Assembly (NCBI GenBank): GCA_002479715.1
Contig: DLOT01000046.1
Coordinates: 10,475-25,226 of the forward strand
DNA length: 14,752 nucleotides
Source of the DNA: Ruminococcus sp. UBA7477
Lineage (GTDB): Bacteria > Bacillota > Clostridia > Oscillospirales > Ruminococcaceae
Direction of reading: 5' to 3'
Under the pieces are notes generated by a model. That model did not search any database. It saw only the letters and a list, made by a program, of their open reading frames with translations, and was not told where the DNA came from. Below are positions 12,291-14,752 of this stretch, in pieces; position 1 is the first letter of the stretch; the number at the start of each line of letters is the position of its first letter. The translations under genes and the position numbers were made by a program.

Positions 12291-13136
12291 TCAATTTAGA
12301 AAAATTATGCCAACCCCATAAATATTTCGTGAGGTTATATATAATTTATTACCTTCGATAAAAGCATTTCCGCTGAGACTTGACGAAATTTTGATTTCTT
12401 TTCTTTTTTCCAAACTATTCATATCCCATAAAGCAATTTCGCCGCAAGGATAAGAAACCGTTACTAACATATTGTCGTAAAGTCCGATACAGTCATACAT
12501 TTTCTTATGTACATTTTTTTGATATCCGATTACTTCAAAAGACGGCAAGTCTATTTTAAACAGTTTTTTATCTTGACAGGCGGCATAAAGCTTCGTACCG
12601 TTTATATACAGACTTCTGATATTTTGTTTGCTTAAAATCAGTTTTTTCTCCACTGACATTGTGTCCCTGTTCAATAATAGCAATTGTCCGTCAACTGTTC
12701 CGCACAATAAACCATTATCATATGTTTGTATTTCCCACATACTGGTATCGGAAATATTATGCGTGTTTGTATTGAAAGTTTTTTTGTCAACAGTTATAAT
12801 TTTACCGTTTCTGATAGAACAGTATATATTTTTACCGTCAGCGGTTATACCGCATATATCGGAGCTTAAATCCTCTCCAAGCTTCAATTTGCAGATAATA
12901 TTACAATCCGCTTCGTTCAAAACGTATAAGGTGCAAAAATCACTTACAAAAATTCTGTTTTCATTGACAATCAGAATTCTTGCTGCACCGTCTTTTTCAA
13001 AAATCTCTTTTTTATATTCAATTGTTTTGCTTTCTTTATCAATTTTATAAATTCCCTTTTTACATATGCAATAAATAAAGTTCCCTTTAGCAAAACAGCT
13101 TGATACAACACTTTCTAAGTTTATCAAATAATCCAT
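12291..13136 (-). CDS. Orphan beta-propeller (WD40/PQQ-like) protein
   Basis: 281 residues of unknown function made of about six to seven repeats of the beta-blade type, each with a pattern like G-x-x-I-Y-C-x-x-x-x-G-x-I-x-x-x-D-K. Examples: KGNFIYCICKKGIYKIDKES (17-36), DGKNIYCSIRNGKIITVDKK (100-119), NGTKLYAACQDKKLFKIDL (about 179-197) and ENKLY-type blades near the C-terminus. No signal peptide or membrane helix is visible, so it is probably cytoplasmic, and no enzyme motif is seen; a protein-protein scaffold is the usual role. ATG at 13136 has AAAGGA 8 nt upstream. Its promoter-leader is the second copy of the repeated module. Strongly AT-rich; likely horizontally acquired. Confidence 0.78.
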   Translation of the reverse strand: MDYLINLESVVSSCFAKGNFIYCICKKGIYKIDKESKTIEYKKEIFEKDGAARILIVNENRIFVSDFCTLYVLNEADCNIICKLKLGEDLSSDICGITADGKNIYCSIRNGKIITVDKKTFNTNTHNISDTSMWEIQTYDNGLLCGTVDGQLLLLNRDTMSVEKKLILSKQNIRSLYINGTKLYAACQDKKLFKIDLPSFEVIGYQKNVHKKMYDCIGLYDNMLVTVSYPCGEIALWDMNSLEKRKEIKISSSLSGNAFIEGNKLYITSRNIYGVGIIFLN

Positions 13137-13152
13137 AAAATATATCCTTTCA

Positions 13153-13234
13153 TAAATTTCGATTTATCGGGCAAATTGAAAAAATCCACCCAACTGCATT
13201 TTACCATAAGCACAGAGAAAAATCAACTGCAAAT
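13153..13234 (-). repeat. Dispersed promoter-leader module, copy B
   Basis: 82-bp counterpart of 11031-11110, in the same orientation and same position relative to the SD of the downstream gene. Identity runs from the leader hairpin through the promoter to just beyond the -35. Confidence 0.85.
13198..13226 (-). promoter_or_regulatory. Beta-propeller gene promoter (in repeat copy B)
   Basis: TTGATT (13221-13226), 17-nt spacer ending TGG, TAAAAT (13198-13203), minus strand. Confidence 0.75.
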
Positions 13235-13260
13235 ACCAACGCGTCTATTATACCGCTGCT

Positions 13261-13293
13261 AATTGAAAAAAGCCGGTGAAATGCCGGCTTTTC
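13261..13293 (-). terminator. Terminator after carboxyltransferase gene
   Basis: AAAAGCCGG (minus strand, 13284-13292) pairs with CCGGCTTTT (13268-13276) around a 7-nt loop, followed by TTTTTTCAATT on the minus strand. It lies 18 bp after the stop of the oadA-like gene. Confidence 0.9.
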
Positions 13294-13309
13294 AACTTGT
13301 TTTTTGCAG

Positions 13310-14704
13310 TTACATCGGTATAACTTTCTTTTCAACATCTGCGTGCTTGTCTATGCCGAAACGCTCATTGCGCCTTTGCTCGAAAAACTTGGGAGCAACC
13401 TTGGGGAACATCGCATAGGTGAGGACATCCTCCTCCTGCTGACACCACTCGGAGCATTCCTCACGCATTTTATCAAGCTCAGGCTCTAGCAGGTCAGCCG
13501 GTCGGCAGGTGATAGCTTCCTCGGCACCGAGAATCTTTTTCTTGAAATCATCACTGATCTCAACGGGAGTTTTTCCGTATTCGCCCTTGACCATGCCCTT
13601 GAATTCCTTGGTAACGGTCTTGTATCTTTCACCTGTGATAACGTTGAAAACTGCCTGCGTGCCGACGATCTGCGAAGTCGGCGTAACAAGCGGCGGGAAG
13701 CCAGAATCCTTGCGGACTCTCGGGACCTCTGCCAAAACCTCGTCGAGCAGATCCGCCTTGCCTGCCTGCTTCAGCTGTGAAAGCAGATTTGAAAGCATTC
13801 CGCCCGGAACCTGATACAAAAGCGCGTTTGTATTGGTCGCCAGCATGGACGGGTCGAGCAAACCGCTGTCAATATACTTTTTACGCAGTCCCATGAAATA
13901 GCCTCTCAGCTTGGAAAGGGCAACAAGGTCAATACCGGTGTCGTATTCTGTTCCCTTGAATGCCGCAACGATAGACTCTGTCGGTGCATGGGAAGTTCCG
14001 AGTGCAAGAGGCGACATAGCCGTATCAACGATATCAACGCCCGCCTCAACAGCCTTCATTATGCACATATCTGCAAGACCAGAAGTGAAGTGAGTGTGCA
14101 GCTGGATCGGTATCTTAACGTTCTCTTTAAGCGCCTTGACAAGCTCGCCTGTTTCATAGGGAGTAAGCAGAGCCGCCATATCCTTGATGCAGATAGAATC
14201 GGCGCCGGCGCTTTCTATCCTCTTTGCGTAGTCAACATAATAGTCGAGAGTAAACACATCTCCGGTGGTATACGAGATCGCAACCTGAGCGTGTCCGTTT
14301 TCTTTCTTGGCAGCCTTGATAGCGGTTTCAAGGTTTCTGATATCGTTCAGAGCGTCAAATATCCTGATAATATCAATGCCGTTCGCGATCGACTTTTGAA
14401 CGAAATACTCAACGAGGTCATCAGCATAGTGACGGTAGCCCAGCATATTCTGCCCTCTGAAAAGCATCTGGAGCTTTGTATTAGGCATCTCGCGGCGAAT
14501 GATCCTCAGCCTGTCCCAAGGGTCTTCGTTCAGAAATCTTATGCAGGAATCAAATGTCGCTCCGCCCCAGACCTCAGCAGAATAGAAGCCGATTTTGTCC
14601 ATATCCGACAAAACGGGAAGCATATCGCCGATAGGCATTCTGGTAGCGATAAGCGACTGGTGCGCGTCGCGGAAAACTGTTTCTGTAATTTTAAGCTTAC
14701 CCAT
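13310..14704 (-). CDS. oadA: Oxaloacetate decarboxylase alpha / pyruvate carboxylase subunit B carboxyltransferase
   Basis: 464-residue carboxyltransferase of the OadA/PycB family, transferring CO2 between biotin and pyruvate/oxaloacetate. TIM-barrel signatures: FRDAHQSLIATRM (11-23, with metal ligand Asp13), MLFRGQNMLGYRHYADD, DSICIKDMAALLTPYE (Lys174, the carbamylated metal-ligand lysine), QLHTHFTSG (His203, His205), then the post-barrel region VPRVRKDSGFPPLVTPTSQI. The chain ends after the conserved C-terminal helical domain without the E-A-M-K-M biotin motif, so the biotin must be carried by another protein. ATG at 14704 has AAAGGA 9 nt upstream; an in-frame TTG at 14722 overlaps that SD and is rejected. 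Upstream, 23 bp away, ends a gene that may be the biotin carrier. It could serve a sodium-pumping decarboxylase or a two-subunit carboxylase; the window does not decide. Confidence 0.93.
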   Translation of the reverse strand: MGKLKITETVFRDAHQSLIATRMPIGDMLPVLSDMDKIGFYSAEVWGGATFDSCIRFLNEDPWDRLRIIRREMPNTKLQMLFRGQNMLGYRHYADDLVEYFVQKSIANGIDIIRIFDALNDIRNLETAIKAAKKENGHAQVAISYTTGDVFTLDYYVDYAKRIESAGADSICIKDMAALLTPYETGELVKALKENVKIPIQLHTHFTSGLADMCIMKAVEAGVDIVDTAMSPLALGTSHAPTESIVAAFKGTEYDTGIDLVALSKLRGYFMGLRKKYIDSGLLDPSMLATNTNALLYQVPGGMLSNLLSQLKQAGKADLLDEVLAEVPRVRKDSGFPPLVTPTSQIVGTQAVFNVITGERYKTVTKEFKGMVKGEYGKTPVEISDDFKKKILGAEEAITCRPADLLEPELDKMREECSEWCQQEEDVLTYAMFPKVAPKFFEQRRNERFGIDKHADVEKKVIPM

Positions 14705-14727
14705 TTGCAGCAGTCCTTTCAAATTGA

Positions 14728-14752
14728 TTAGCCGATAACGGCGAGAACCGTT
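14728..14752 (-). CDS. 3' end of upstream gene, possibly a biotin carrier protein
   Basis: The last codons before TAA (14728-14730) read T-V-L-A-V-I-G, a common ending of biotinyl/lipoyl domains. With oadA following at 23 bp and lacking its own biotin domain, a biotin-carrier partner is plausible. Only eight codons are visible, so this is a suggestion. Confidence 0.35.

Noticed and set aside
12628..13050. 140-codon plus-strand frame in the propeller gene
   Set aside because: Hydrophobic, Ser/Phe/Leu-rich translation produced by antisense reading of AT-rich repeats; the minus frame has regular propeller blades and a promoter.
13988..14731. 247-codon plus-strand open frame
   Set aside because: Lies fully antisense to the carboxyltransferase gene, no SD, no recognisable domain; a shadow of strong codon bias on the other strand.

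Overview
The window reads as a low-to-moderate GC Gram-positive chromosome, most likely a Clostridia/Oscillospiraceae (Ruminococcus-like) bacterium. This rests on the infC-rpmI-rplT operon with a 5' attenuator leader, strong Shine-Dalgarno (SD) sequences of the GGAGG type, Firmicute-type sigma-A promoters, a RadC/ThyX/TSCPD gene complement typical of Clostridia, and a stand-alone carboxyltransferase subunit next to a probable biotin-carrier gene. The taxon is an inference; there is no rRNA to confirm it.

Left part (1-8106) is almost entirely minus-strand. Read in the direction of transcription it holds: radC (own promoter); a thyX-led cluster (own promoter) of thyX, a double zinc-ribbon membrane protein, a secreted/membrane TPM-domain protein and a CPBP-like membrane protein that has lost its catalytic residues; then a textbook sigma-A promoter, a 5' leader with competing antiterminator and terminator stems, and infC (AUU start)-rpmI-rplT. 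After a terminator come a SpoU/TrmH-type RNA methyltransferase, whose best start codon is ACG, and dprA, which overlaps it by one base and runs off the left edge with a 15-bp tandem repeat in its distal part.

Middle (8107-10364) is plus-strand: an RluA-family pseudouridine synthase diverging from radC, then a PHP-domain phosphoesterase and a small TSCPD-domain protein that form a tight pair behind their own promoter.

Right-middle (about 10365-13260) is visibly more AT-rich and patchy, and looks like an accessory insertion zone. It contains a GNAT acetyltransferase, a flavin-reductase-family protein and an orphan beta-propeller protein (all minus strand), a broken N-terminal piece of a conjugative-element primase-like protein (plus strand) and another short coding remnant. 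Two unrelated genes here (GNAT and propeller) are preceded by the same roughly 80-bp promoter-plus-leader module, about 89% identical. That is the most unusual non-coding structure in the window.

Right end (13261-14752) is minus-strand: an oxaloacetate decarboxylase alpha / pyruvate carboxylase subunit B type carboxyltransferase (no biotin domain) with a strong terminator. Directly upstream is the last few codons of what may be its biotin-carrier partner.

No tRNA, rRNA, CRISPR array or intact insertion sequence was seen.
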